Shown here piece after piece: positions 52,837 to 62,123 of a stretch of 64,000 nt of DNA; position 1 is the first letter of the stretch, and every line of letters begins with the position of its first letter. The DNA is from Bacteroides cutis (GTDB lineage: Bacteria; Bacteroidota; Bacteroidia; Bacteroidales; Bacteroidaceae), in NCBI RefSeq assembly GCF_900241005.1, contig NZ_OEST01000001.1:806001-870000 (forward strand), written 5' to 3'. The position numbers were made by a program, and so were the translations under genes. The notes below the pieces were generated by a model, which was not told where the DNA came from, did no database searches, and worked only from the letters and a program-made list of their open reading frames with translations.

Positions 52837-54135
52837 TTATAGATATTCTACTACGGTACTGAGCTTTATTCCGTTCGATCCTTTGATAAGAATAGTCTTC
52901 CCGTTGGGCTTTTCCCTTTGTATCTTTGCTATCAATGCGGGGGCATCGGGGTATGTTTTAAAAGCATGATGAGTAGCTCCAAATAACTCACCAACCAGAA
53001 TAACTTCTTCAAAGTTACATTCAGTCAAGAAATCTACTATTTTCTGATGTTCTTCTGCGCTGTCTTTCCCCAGTTCGCGCATATCTCCCAAGATCAGCAT
53101 CTTGTGTTCGGCCTGCATATTGTGGAAGTTGATGATGGATGCCATCATGCTGGTTGGATTGGCGTTGTAGGCATCGATGATCAAAGTATTGTCTGCTGTC
53201 TTTTTCAATTGTGAGCGATTGTTTTGCGGTGTGTATTCACGTAGCGCCTTATCAATCTTAGTAGATTCCACCTCAAAGAAATGTCCGATGGTAACTGCGG
53301 CAAGCGCATTGGGAAAGTTATATTCACCGATAAGTTGCGTCTGTATTTCGTGAAGTTCACCTTCTTTTCCGGCTTTCCATTCAAAAGTCAGATAAGGAGA
53401 ATTTCCTGTGACGTGCCCATTGATGTATAGCCCGTCTTCGTTTCCATAGGGTAACTGGTCTAATCCCCGTGCCATTTCCCTCAGATAGTGATTGTCGTGG
53501 TGGATGAATATAATCGAGTTCTTCCGTTGACGCAGGAAGTCGTATAGCTCCCCTTTGGTCTTGATGACACCTTCGAATGAGCCGAAACCTTCCAAGTGGG
53601 CTTTTCCTACATTGGTGATGATACCATAATCGGGTTCGGCTATTTCTACCAACTCTTTGATGTCTCCGGGATGGCTTGCACCCATTTCTACTACACCAAG
53701 GTCATGTTCAGCTTTCAGGCGAAGTAAAGTAAGAGGTACACCGATTGGATTGTTCAGGTTCCCTTGTGTGAACAGCACGTTGTAGGTCTGCGAAAGAACG
53801 GTGGATATCAACTCTTTAGTAGTCGTTTTTCCGTTGGTGCCGGTGATACCTATAATACGGGTCCCAAGTTGCCGACGATGATAATTGGCCAGTTGTTGCA
53901 AGGTGTGTAGGCAATTGTCCACTAATATATAATGTGTATGTCCTGTCGGCACATATTCAGCTTCGTCCACAATAACATAAACACTTCCTGCCTCCAGCGC
54001 TTTCGCGGCAAAAACATTTCCATTGAATGTTTCACCCTTCAGGGCGATAAATAGTGAGCCTTCGGGACAATTACGGCTATCGGTTGTGACACAGGTACAT
54101 TTCAGGAATATCTGATAAATAGATGCTATATCCAT
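52837..54135 (-). CDS. murF: UDP-MurNAc-tripeptide--D-alanyl-D-alanine ligase
   Basis: The 432-aa Mur ligase adds D-Ala-D-Ala to the UDP-MurNAc-tripeptide in the cytoplasm. Domain 1 has CVTTDSRNCPEGSLFIALKGETFNG. The ATP loop is GITGTNGKTTTKELI (about 97-111). The central domain shows NLNNPIGVPLTLLRL and GVVEMGASHPGDI, and the C-terminal domain has IDAYNANPTSM, the hallmark of MurF. The length matches the family. It is not inside a dcw cluster, so it is a stand-alone copy with its own promoter. Confidence 0.96.
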   Translation of the reverse strand: MDIASIYQIFLKCTCVTTDSRNCPEGSLFIALKGETFNGNVFAAKALEAGSVYVIVDEAEYVPTGHTHYILVDNCLHTLQQLANYHRRQLGTRIIGITGTNGKTTTKELISTVLSQTYNVLFTQGNLNNPIGVPLTLLRLKAEHDLGVVEMGASHPGDIKELVEIAEPDYGIITNVGKAHLEGFGSFEGVIKTKGELYDFLRQRKNSIIFIHHDNHYLREMARGLDQLPYGNEDGLYINGHVTGNSPYLTFEWKAGKEGELHEIQTQLIGEYNFPNALAAVTIGHFFEVESTKIDKALREYTPQNNRSQLKKTADNTLIIDAYNANPTSMMASIINFHNMQAEHKMLILGDMRELGKDSAEEHQKIVDFLTECNFEEVILVGELFGATHHAFKTYPDAPALIAKIQREKPNGKTILIKGSNGIKLSTVVEYL

Positions 54136-54170
54136 GATCTTTTATTGTTTTCAATTCGTTTAAAGTTTGA

Positions 54171-54178
54171 CAAAGATA
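54171..54178 (-). promoter_or_regulatory. -7 box (TATCTTTG) for murF
   Basis: The minus strand reads TATCTTTG, 35 bp before ATG 54135. Confidence 0.5.
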
Positions 54179-54252
54179 TAGTTTTTAATTCATTAATAAG
54201 GTAGTATCTCTCGGTGATAATTTATCTTTTTAATTCCAATTAAAAAGATTGA

Positions 54253-56277
54253 TTATTTCAATGGTAGACGAAGCAAGAAACGGCAACCTTCGGTGTAGTC
54301 CGGATCAAGAACCAGACTTCCACCCATTTTCTCGGCGCAGATTCGACCGATGGGAAGCCCTAAACCGGTACCTTGTACAAAGGTATCTATTTTACTGAAA
54401 CGCTCAAACACAAACTGTTGTTTGTCAGCAGGTATACCGATGCCTGTATCAGTAACACTAAAAGTAATGTATTTGTGTTCACTATCCGTGTGCCAAGCAA
54501 GAGTAATACTACCTTTGTGAGTAAATTTGGCAGCATTTTTCAGCAGGTGGAGTAGAATTTGAGACAGGCGTTTGGTGTTGGTGTGCATATAAAATTCCTC
54601 CTGTTTATTCTGTAAACATAGACTGACTTCCGGAATAATATGTGAGGTTGTTTTAGTGATACATTCCCTGCATAATGCCGCTATGTTTACCACTTCAGTG
54701 GTGGAAATCTCTGTACCACTGTCAAGGCTTGAGATATCTAGTACATCGTCTATCAGTTGAAGCAGATTATTACTTCCCTGTTCGATGATACTGGCATATT
54801 CTTGGGTTTCTTCATCTGTTTTATGTATAGCACTAAGTACTTGTGAAAATCCTACGATAGAATTCAGAGGAGTACGTATTTCGTGGCTCATATTTTGGAT
54901 AAACTCGGTTTTCATCATACTGGCCTTTTCAGCCTGTTCTTTAGCATGAATTAATTCAAGTTCGGAATCAAGCAATTCTTTGTTTTTAGCAGATAGTTGC
55001 TTTTGCGAGAGTCGTAATTTACTATTAAGCAGATGCTCACGATAGAAAATGATGCTACTGAGAATAAGTAGGATAATCAGGAAAATGATGATACGTTGTT
55101 TGTTCTGTAAATCGCGTCGTTGAATTTCTTGTTGTAGTTCACTCTTCTCTACGTTCAAGCGCTCTACTCCTAGCATGGCTGCAAATTCGCCTGTTGCGAT
55201 ATCAGCATTGACTATATTCAGTGAATCGATATATTGAATATACCTTTGATAGTATTGTATGGCTTGTGATAGATTACCTGTTTTGTTATGAATGAATGCC
55301 ATTGTTTGAATTTCTTTCGGGTTGGTTGCTAATGTGGGATATTTCTTCATGATATATTCCTGAGTAACCAATGCTTTGGTATATTGTTGTGTCTCCAAAT
55401 AGAAATCCCGCTCTTTTTGATAGTAGGTATACCCGATTTTAGAGATTTCTTTTTGAGTATTCATTAACTGTTTGGCTTTTTGTAGATATTCTTTGGCCTG
55501 GGGTATATTATGGGTCGTCAAGTAATAATCGAAATATCTCAGATAAAAAGAGAATTCTTGTGTGTTACTGAATAAATGGTTCTCTGCCTTTTTTAAGATG
55601 TTTTCTGCTTTATCCAATTGTCTCAAGTCACAATAATATGAAGCTAAGATTGTATAAATGTTTCCCAGATTATAGGTGTCAATATTATATTTCAGGATAA
55701 TTTCTATTTCTTTTTCTCTATTTTCAGCAGCAAGTCTGGACAACCCTTTGGCTTGATAGATAGAGCTTAATATGTTATAACCATTAGCTATTCCTGCAGG
55801 ATACTTTTCCTGTTCTGCCTCTTTCATCATTCGGTCGGCTTCATAGAGGGCTATGTTATATTGTTGGTTTTTGATATAATAATTGATAAGTCTCTTACTC
55901 CAGGCAAAGTAATAATATTTGGGCTGATTTGTTTTTCTGGCAAACTTTTTTACAATATTTACGTAATGGAATATAGAATCTTTATTAGTTCCTTGAAAAT
56001 AGTAGTAATCCAACTTGGTACATAAAGCTACCGCTTGCATTCGTAAGTCTTTCTTCTCGCCGGACATATGAAACAAGGTATCGGTCATTTGTAGTACAAT
56101 GGGAGAGGTCGTTTCAGCTTTACAGCTAAGATAATAGGTATATAGTACACTGTCAACATTATAGACTAGACTTGCATCTTTTTGTTGTCCTTTGATCTGC
56201 ATACTACATAATGTGAATAAAATGCACAAAATATAATATAGGATAATAGTAGGAGTATGTTTTTTGCTTATTTTCAT
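54253..56277 (-). CDS. TPR-containing sensor histidine kinase
   Basis: The 674-aa protein has an N-terminal signal anchor or signal peptide (about 1-30), a long periplasmic helical region of TPR-like repeats (about 35-385) and one membrane helix (about 393-412, [16 protein letters not shown]). A coiled-coil linker leads to HisKA with the phospho-acceptor in [19 protein letters not shown], then HATPase_c with [19 protein letters not shown] and [10 protein letters not shown]. There is no receiver or DNA-binding domain and no response regulator next to it, so its partner is elsewhere. TPR sensors of this type are frequent in Bacteroides; the ligand is unknown. A 12-bp palindrome abuts its start codon. 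Confidence 0.9.
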   Translation of the reverse strand: MKISKKHTPTIILYYILCILFTLCSMQIKGQQKDASLVYNVDSVLYTYYLSCKAETTSPIVLQMTDTLFHMSGEKKDLRMQAVALCTKLDYYYFQGTNKDSIFHYVNIVKKFARKTNQPKYYYFAWSKRLINYYIKNQQYNIALYEADRMMKEAEQEKYPAGIANGYNILSSIYQAKGLSRLAAENREKEIEIILKYNIDTYNLGNIYTILASYYCDLRQLDKAENILKKAENHLFSNTQEFSFYLRYFDYYLTTHNIPQAKEYLQKAKQLMNTQKEISKIGYTYYQKERDFYLETQQYTKALVTQEYIMKKYPTLATNPKEIQTMAFIHNKTGNLSQAIQYYQRYIQYIDSLNIVNADIATGEFAAMLGVERLNVEKSELQQEIQRRDLQNKQRIIIFLIILLILSSIIFYREHLLNSKLRLSQKQLSAKNKELLDSELELIHAKEQAEKASMMKTEFIQNMSHEIRTPLNSIVGFSQVLSAIHKTDEETQEYASIIEQGSNNLLQLIDDVLDISSLDSGTEISTTEVVNIAALCRECITKTTSHIIPEVSLCLQNKQEEFYMHTNTKRLSQILLHLLKNAAKFTHKGSITLAWHTDSEHKYITFSVTDTGIGIPADKQQFVFERFSKIDTFVQGTGLGLPIGRICAEKMGGSLVLDPDYTEGCRFLLRLPLK

Positions 56278-56312
56278 AAACTATCTTTGTACATTCCGTG
56301 CAAAGATAGTTT
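56278..56312. promoter_or_regulatory. 12-bp inverted repeat overlapping the histidine kinase promoter
   Basis: AAACTATCTTTG (56278-56289) and CAAAGATAGTTT (56301-56312) form a perfect inverted repeat with an 11-bp centre. It begins one base before the kinase ATG. Each arm contains a -7 box, one per strand, so it may be an autoregulatory operator or a bidirectional promoter. Confidence 0.6.
56301..56308 (-). promoter_or_regulatory. -7 box (TATCTTTG) for the histidine kinase
   Basis: The minus strand reads TATCTTTG, 23 bp before ATG 56277, which predicts a very short leader of about 15-18 nt. Confidence 0.5.
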
Positions 56313-56351
56313 AATTTTGGAACTTTATATCTCTGTGACAGCTTTTTTGTT

Positions 56352-56359
56352 TACATTTG
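56352..56359 (+). promoter_or_regulatory. -7 box (TACATTTG) for folP
   Basis: TACATTTG lies 25 bp before ATG 56385. Confidence 0.5.
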
Positions 56360-56384
56360 CAAATGAGAAAAACCAGAATTATTC

Positions 56385-57251
56385 ATGGAAACATTAAACC
56401 CCAAATATATAAATGTCAATGGCTTGTTACTGGACTTGTCTGTTCCCTGTGTAATGGGCATTCTTAATATAACTCCTGATTCTTTTTATGCCAGTAGTCG
56501 TATGCAGACAGAAGTCGAAATATCCCGACGGACGGAACAGATACTTGCAGAAGGTGCCGGTATTATTGACGTTGGTGCTTATTCTTCGCGCCCCAATGCT
56601 GAAAATGTGTCTCCTCAAGAAGAGATGGAGCGGCTACGTATGGGGCTGTCTGTGCTTCGTAGAGTTTGTCCCGATGCAGTTGTTTCGGTAGATACTTTCA
56701 GAGCTGATGTCGCCAGAATGTGTGTCGAAGAGTTTGGGGTGGCAATCATCAATGATATTGCTGCCGGAGAAATGGATACAGACATGTTCCGGACGGTTGC
56801 AGAGTTACATGTGCCTTATATAATGATGCACATGCAAGGTACGCCACAAAATATGCAGAAGAACCCACATTATGGTAATCTGTTGAAAGAAGTATTTCTT
56901 TATTTTGCCCGTAAGGTGCAGCAATTACGTGATTTAGGAGTGAAAGATATCATATTGGATCCCGGTTTTGGCTTTGGTAAGACAGTAGAGCATAATTATG
57001 AATTGTTGTCCCATCTTGAAGAATTTCGTGTGTTTGAATTGCCTTTATTAGTTGGCGTCTCCCGTAAATCCATGATTTATCGTTTGTTGGGTACCACTCC
57101 TCAAGAAGCATTGAACGGTACTACCGTACTGGATACTATCTGTCTGATGAAAGGTGCCGATATTCTCCGTGTGCATGATGTAAAGGAGGCCGTGGAAACA
57201 GTGAAAATAGTAGAGGCGATGAGGAAAGAAAGAGAAAAGGTGATAGAGTGA
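56385..57251 (+). CDS. folP: Dihydropteroate synthase
   Basis: The 288-aa TIM-barrel enzyme of folate synthesis joins para-aminobenzoate to the pterin diphosphate. Signatures are MGILNITPDSFY (strand 1), GAGIIDVGAYSSRP, VSVDTFRADVA, IINDIAAGEMD, YIMMHMQGTP, ILDPGFGFGKT and LVGVSRKSMI. These include the pterin-binding Asp/Asn/Lys set and the sulfonamide-contact loops, with no obvious resistance insertions. It is followed 50 bp later by cdaA, a conserved Bacteroidota pairing. Confidence 0.97.
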   Translation: METLNPKYINVNGLLLDLSVPCVMGILNITPDSFYASSRMQTEVEISRRTEQILAEGAGIIDVGAYSSRPNAENVSPQEEMERLRMGLSVLRRVCPDAVVSVDTFRADVARMCVEEFGVAIINDIAAGEMDTDMFRTVAELHVPYIMMHMQGTPQNMQKNPHYGNLLKEVFLYFARKVQQLRDLGVKDIILDPGFGFGKTVEHNYELLSHLEEFRVFELPLLVGVSRKSMIYRLLGTTPQEALNGTTVLDTICLMKGADILRVHDVKEAVETVKIVEAMRKEREKVIE

Positions 57252-57301
57252 TAAACTGAGGTGAACTCAATTATAGATCGTCAAATCGTAAATTAATATA
57301 T

Positions 57302-58066
57302 ATGTTTTTTGAATTTGGAATAAAAGACTTTATAGATATTCTGTTGGTAGCTTTTCTGCTTTATTATACATATAAGCTGATGAAAGCATCCGGTTCCATC
57401 AATGTATTTACGGGTATCCTTGTGTTTATTTTGATTTGGCTGGTCGTTTCCCAGGTTTTGGAAATGAAACTGTTGGGATCTATTTTCGACAAATTAGTCA
57501 GTGTGGGAGTATTGGCGTTGATTATTTTGTTTCAGGACGAGATACGACGTTTTCTGCTTACGTTGGGTTCACACCAGCACGCTAGCGCCTTGGTACGTTT
57601 CTTTACGGGAAACAAGAAAGAGAAAATGGAGCACGAAGAGATAATGCCAGTGGTGATGGCATGTATCAGTATGGGGAAACAGAAGGTAGGCGCATTGATT
57701 GTTATCGAGCATAATATGCCTTTGGATGATGTAGTACGTACGGGTGAGGTTATTAATGCGGATATAAACCAACGGTTGATAGAGAATATCTTCTTTAAGA
57801 ACAGCCCGTTGCACGATGGAGCAATGGTCATCAGCAAGAAACGGATTAAAGCAGCCGGATGTATTTTGCCGGTATCTCATAATCTCGATATCCCGAAAGA
57901 ACTGGGATTACGCCACCGGGCTGCTATGGGGATATCACAAGTGTCGGATGCGCACGCTATTATTGTGTCTGAAGAAACAGGCTCTATTTCCGTGGCATAT
58001 AAAGGACAATTCTATCTGAGGCTGAATGCGGAGGAACTGGAAAGTTTGTTAACGAAAGAAGTTTAA
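57302..58066 (+). CDS. cdaA: Diadenylate cyclase CdaA
   Basis: The 254-aa membrane enzyme makes cyclic di-AMP from two ATP. Three N-terminal hydrophobic helices (about 8-78) precede the DAC domain. The catalytic motifs DGA (172-174, in SPLHDGAMVI) and RHR (204-206, in LGLRHRAAMG) are intact. In Firmicutes cdaA neighbours cdaR and glmM; here it is paired with folP and no CdaR-like regulator is seen. c-di-AMP controls potassium and osmotic balance and wall homeostasis in other phyla. Confidence 0.95.
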   Translation: MFFEFGIKDFIDILLVAFLLYYTYKLMKASGSINVFTGILVFILIWLVVSQVLEMKLLGSIFDKLVSVGVLALIILFQDEIRRFLLTLGSHQHASALVRFFTGNKKEKMEHEEIMPVVMACISMGKQKVGALIVIEHNMPLDDVVRTGEVINADINQRLIENIFFKNSPLHDGAMVISKKRIKAAGCILPVSHNLDIPKELGLRHRAAMGISQVSDAHAIIVSEETGSISVAYKGQFYLRLNAEELESLLTKEV

Positions 58067-58144
58067 ACACTTTGTTTTTGGGGATGAAACGAAGGTTATC
58101 CTGTGTATAAACTGAGAATATTTAAATTATAATACTTGAGGAAA

Positions 58145-59683
58145 ATGGATAGACGGAATTTTTTGCGGGCAGGAGGTCTGGCAGTATTGGGAACGCTTGC
58201 CATGCCATCGTTTGCTATGCCTGCGTCAGTTCGGGGAACTTTGGGAGGGAGCGACAATAAGTCTGCTTCCATTGCAGCTATGCATCATTTTGGTGTTACG
58301 GAAGCTGATTTAAAGAAAGTCATGACTACTGCTTTGGAAAAAGGGGGTGATTATGTAGATCTTTATTTTGAACATACCTTTAACAATGATGTGAGCCTGA
58401 TGGATGGCAAAGTGAATAATTGCGGTGCCAACATTGATTTTGGTATGGGGGTACGTGTGCTGGCGGGAGACCAGAGCGGCTATGCTTATGTAGAAGGGGT
58501 TACCTTGGATGAGATGTTGCGCGCGGCGCGTACTGCTGCCCGTATCGCTTCCTCCGGCAAGGCAGGCAAACCTGTCGGGTTGACTGAGAAAAAAATCACG
58601 AAAAATCGCTATGCCATTGCTGAACCTTGGGAGGACGTAAACGTGAAAGCTAAAATCCCTTATCTGGAGAAAATGAACGAAAAGATATTCGCTTTGGATA
58701 AGCGGGTAAGAAAAGTGCAGGCCTATCTGATGGATAGCACTTCACATGTTCTTTTTTGTAATTCAGAGGGTGTCACTTATTATGACTATCGTCCAATGGT
58801 GTCTTTGATAGCGGTATGTATCATGGAAGAAGATGGCAAGATGGAGAATAGTATGGCTTCCCGTTCTTATCGTAAAGGATTTGAGTTCCTGACGGATGAT
58901 ATTATAGAAGTAATAGCCCGTGAAGCAGTAGACAACACTGCTATCCTTTTTAAGGCCGTGAAACCCAAAGGTGGTGAAATGCCGGTTGTAATGGGGGCAG
59001 GTGGTTCGGGTATCTTGTTGCATGAAGCTATCGGTCACGCTTTTGAGGCTGACTTCAACCGTAAAAAGACCTCTATTTTCTGTAATCTCCTTGGTAAGAA
59101 AGTCTGTAACGAACATATCAATGTAGTGGATGACGGTACTATTCCTTTCAATCGTGGTTCAGTGAATTTCGACGATGAAGGGATAGAAGGACAAAAAACG
59201 TATATTGTGAAAGAAGGTATTCTCACTAGTTACTTGCACGATCGTATCAGTGCAAAACACTATGGAGTAGCTCCTACCGGGAACGGGCGCCGCGATACAT
59301 TCCGTAACATGCCTATTCCGCGTATGCGTGCAACCTATATGGAAGCTGGAAATATGAAGGAAGAAGATATTATTTCTACTGTGAAGAATGGTATTTATGT
59401 GGACCAGTTCACCAATGGGCAGGTTCAGATTGGAGCCGGTGACTTTACATTCTTTGTAAAATCCGGTTACTTGATTGAAAATGGTAAGTTGACACAGCCT
59501 ATTAAAGATATCAATATCATTGGTAACGGTCCGAAGGCTTTGGCAGATATTACTATGGTGGCGAACAATGATAAGATTGATAATGGTACATGGACTTGCG
59601 GTAAAGACGGGCAGGCTTGTCCGGTAACTTGCGGTATGCCGTCGGCATTAGTCAGCAAGTTGACTGTAGGAGGAGAAAGTTAA
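58145..59683 (+). CDS. tldD: TldD-family metalloprotease with Tat-type signal
   Basis: Start ATG 58145 gives 512 aa; a TTG nine bases upstream is also possible. The N-terminus MDRRNFLRAGGLAVLGTLAM is a twin-arginine signal (RRNFLR). The TldD fold follows, with the zinc motif H293-E-x-x-x-H298 in LLHEAIGHAFEAD and a C-terminal barrel ending CGMPSALVSKLTVGG. TldD works with TldE/PmbA as a heterodimeric protease for unfolded peptides; the E. coli pair is cytoplasmic. The next gene is the partner PmbA, which has no signal peptide here. Confidence 0.92.
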   Translation: MDRRNFLRAGGLAVLGTLAMPSFAMPASVRGTLGGSDNKSASIAAMHHFGVTEADLKKVMTTALEKGGDYVDLYFEHTFNNDVSLMDGKVNNCGANIDFGMGVRVLAGDQSGYAYVEGVTLDEMLRAARTAARIASSGKAGKPVGLTEKKITKNRYAIAEPWEDVNVKAKIPYLEKMNEKIFALDKRVRKVQAYLMDSTSHVLFCNSEGVTYYDYRPMVSLIAVCIMEEDGKMENSMASRSYRKGFEFLTDDIIEVIAREAVDNTAILFKAVKPKGGEMPVVMGAGGSGILLHEAIGHAFEADFNRKKTSIFCNLLGKKVCNEHINVVDDGTIPFNRGSVNFDDEGIEGQKTYIVKEGILTSYLHDRISAKHYGVAPTGNGRRDTFRNMPIPRMRATYMEAGNMKEEDIISTVKNGIYVDQFTNGQVQIGAGDFTFFVKSGYLIENGKLTQPIKDINIIGNGPKALADITMVANNDKIDNGTWTCGKDGQACPVTCGMPSALVSKLTVGGES

Positions 59684-59758
59684 ATATTAATGAATAATTG
59701 GTAATGAACACTTGAGAATACTTTTTTTATTATCAATTATCAATTTTCAATTAAAGAC
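59684..59758. repeat. AT-rich oligomer filler between tldD and pmbA
   Basis: The 75-bp spacer contains ATTATCAATTATCAATTTTC-type repeats and AATTGGTAATG units, similar in style to the spacer at 28644-28748. No promoter box or terminator is evident. Confidence 0.5.
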
Positions 59759-61078
59759 ATGATTACAGATAATAATAAAAAACTGGCACAATGGGCAATG
59801 GATTATGCCTTGAAGAACGGTTGCCAGGCTGCAAAGTTGGTGTTGTATTCCAATTCAAATGCTTCGTTTGAATTGCGCGACGCTAAGATGGATAAATTAC
59901 AGCAAGCCTCCGAAAGCGGATTGAGTATAAGTCTGTTTGTAGATGGCAGATTTGGCTCTTACTCTACCAATCGTCTGGATAAGAAGGAGCTTGAAGTTTT
60001 CATTGCGAATGGTATCGAGTCTACACGTTATCTGGCAGAAGATAATGCCAGAGTATTACCCGATCCCTCCCGATATTATAAAGGAGGTAAACCCGATTTG
60101 CAATTGTTTGATAATAAATTCTATACCGTAAATCCTGATGATAAAGTAGCTATTGCACGTGCGGCTGCCGAGGAAGTCTTGGGAAAGGATGAACGTATCA
60201 TATCGGTAGCTAGTTCATATAGCGATGGTGAGAATGCCGCTTACCGTTTGACAAGTAATGGTTTTGAAGGTGAGTCCAAATCGACTTGGTTTTCGGTTTC
60301 TGCCGACATTGCGGTGAAAGGTGAAGGTGAAGCCCGCCCTTCTTCTTATTGGTATGATTCGGCTTTGTTCTATGATAAACTGATAAAGTCCGGTGTCGGA
60401 ACAAAAGCATTGGAGCGTGTATTGAAGAAACTGGGACAAAAGAAGGTTGCTTCCGGTAAATATACCATGGTTGTTGATCCTATGAATTCGGGAAATATGC
60501 TTAGCCCGTTGTTGAGTGCTCTTTATGGGAGTAGCCTTCAGCAGAAAAATTCTTTTTTGCTTGATAAACTGAACACAAAAGTTGGTGCCGATATTTTGAA
60601 TTTGATGGATGAACCGCATACCATTGGTGCCAATGGAGCACGCTATTTTGATAGTGAAGGTGTGGCAACCGAACGCCGTTCTATATTTGAGAGTGGTGTG
60701 TTGAAGACCTATTTCATTGATACCTATAATTCCAGGAAGATGGGGGTAGCACCTACTGTCAATTCACCTTCTTTGCTGGTATTGAAACCGGGTAGCAAAA
60801 CTTTGGAAGCTTTGGTGGCGGATGTTCAAAAAGGTATTTTGGTTACCGGTTTCAATGGAGGCAACTGTAACAGTAGCTCCGGTGATTTTTCATACGGTAT
60901 CGAAGGCTTCCTGATTGAAAACGGAAAATTGACTCAGCCGGTTAATGAAATGAATGTTACCGGTAATATGCTTACCCTTTGGGCTTCTTTAGTGGCGGTA
61001 GGTAATGATCCGCGTATGTCTTCATCATGGCGTATACCTTCTTTGGTATTCGAGGGAGTCGATTTCAGTGGACTTTAA
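59759..61078 (+). CDS. pmbA: PmbA/TldE-family metalloprotease partner
   Basis: The 439-aa protein matches PmbA/TldE: an N-terminal domain with SFELRDAKMDKLQQASESGLSI and a C-terminal barrel with the segment YTMVVDPMNSGNML, then LLSALYGSS, AGTNFNSG-like GFNGGNCNSSSGDFSYG and IEGFLIENGKLTQPV. As in other TldE subunits the HExxxH zinc motif is missing; the partner TldD supplies it. No signal peptide is visible (MITDNNKKLAQWAMDYALK). It ends only 5 bp from the converging GNAT gene. Confidence 0.92.
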   Translation: MITDNNKKLAQWAMDYALKNGCQAAKLVLYSNSNASFELRDAKMDKLQQASESGLSISLFVDGRFGSYSTNRLDKKELEVFIANGIESTRYLAEDNARVLPDPSRYYKGGKPDLQLFDNKFYTVNPDDKVAIARAAAEEVLGKDERIISVASSYSDGENAAYRLTSNGFEGESKSTWFSVSADIAVKGEGEARPSSYWYDSALFYDKLIKSGVGTKALERVLKKLGQKKVASGKYTMVVDPMNSGNMLSPLLSALYGSSLQQKNSFLLDKLNTKVGADILNLMDEPHTIGANGARYFDSEGVATERRSIFESGVLKTYFIDTYNSRKMGVAPTVNSPSLLVLKPGSKTLEALVADVQKGILVTGFNGGNCNSSSGDFSYGIEGFLIENGKLTQPVNEMNVTGNMLTLWASLVAVGNDPRMSSSWRIPSLVFEGVDFSGL

Positions 61079-61083
61079 CAGAA

Positions 61084-62103
61084 TTAGTTAAGCATCAGGC
61101 TCATATATGGGCGTGATGCTATGAATATTTTTTCGGTGAGTTCACCGATAGTGAGTGCCAGGTGGCTGCTGTGCAGACGCTTGGTACTATTCATACATTT
61201 GCCATTGCTCAGATAATAATGCCCGTTGTTGGCGCTTATCTGTTCATCTGTTAACAAAATGTTGAGCTCTAATTCAGGATGTATACTGGCATACAGTTGT
61301 AATATAGCTTTGGCATTAATGATACGTGCCATTCCCAAAGGGTGATTTTCCTTTTCTGCAACAGGAGGAGTCAGCACTTCAAGTGTTGAAATTTTTATTT
61401 CCTTACAGATACGTTGTAGTAGCCATGAACTTATTTCAGGAGTATCCGAAAGTAATTCTCCAATATGCCACCTTCCTTGATTGTCCGGATAGGCGATTGC
61501 TAAAGCAACGATAGAACCTTCATGGTTTAACGTAAAAACATGTCCACCGCTTAATTGTAAATCCGAAAGGATAACCCGAAAATCTGTTTCAGTGTGCTGG
61601 ATGCAATAATCACGTTCTCTCAATTTCCGGTTAAAATAGTCATATACTTCATTTTTATATTTGTCGGTTATTTTTAGCACCGGAGTATTTTGAGGAGAAG
61701 TGATTTGGGGTACTTTGAAAAGGAATTTATTATAATTGAATACCGTTGCATAACCATTATGGGCATAATAATCGAATAACCAAGACTCAGCCGGAATTAA
61801 TGTAGAGATAGCTACATTATTATGCAACATTCTGATAAAAGCTTGCGACAATAATTCCTGCATTACTCCCCGGTTGCGGTAATCGGGATGTGTACATGCT
61901 CCGGAAACATAAGCCGTATGGATTTCCGTTCCGCCAAAAGTCATGGGATAAGGTAACATTTGTAGGGCGGCAATTACATTATCACCACTTTCAATAGTGA
62001 TGTTAACATTATTGTTGTAACGTAGGCGGAAATACATGTCAATGAATTCCTCACTATCGTTAAAGCATAGCTTCCACAAATTTTTTACTTTTTCCCGTAT
62101 CAT
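61084..62103 (-). CDS. GNAT family N-acetyltransferase
   Basis: The 339-aa protein has an N-terminal GNAT domain with the acetyl-CoA loop ACTHPDYRNRGVMQELL (motif RNRGVM) near residue 75. A second, more divergent GNAT-like half and a C-terminal SCP2-like strand set (LYASIHPELELNILLTDE) follow, which recalls the Eis/EIS-like three-domain acetyltransferases. The substrate is unknown. It is 20 bp after the DUF2156 gene on the same strand, so the two probably form an operon. Confidence 0.82.
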   Translation of the reverse strand: MIREKVKNLWKLCFNDSEEFIDMYFRLRYNNNVNITIESGDNVIAALQMLPYPMTFGGTEIHTAYVSGACTHPDYRNRGVMQELLSQAFIRMLHNNVAISTLIPAESWLFDYYAHNGYATVFNYNKFLFKVPQITSPQNTPVLKITDKYKNEVYDYFNRKLRERDYCIQHTETDFRVILSDLQLSGGHVFTLNHEGSIVALAIAYPDNQGRWHIGELLSDTPEISSWLLQRICKEIKISTLEVLTPPVAEKENHPLGMARIINAKAILQLYASIHPELELNILLTDEQISANNGHYYLSNGKCMNSTKRLHSSHLALTIGELTEKIFIASRPYMSLMLN

Positions 62104-62123
62104 TTTGTTATTCTATGACTTTT

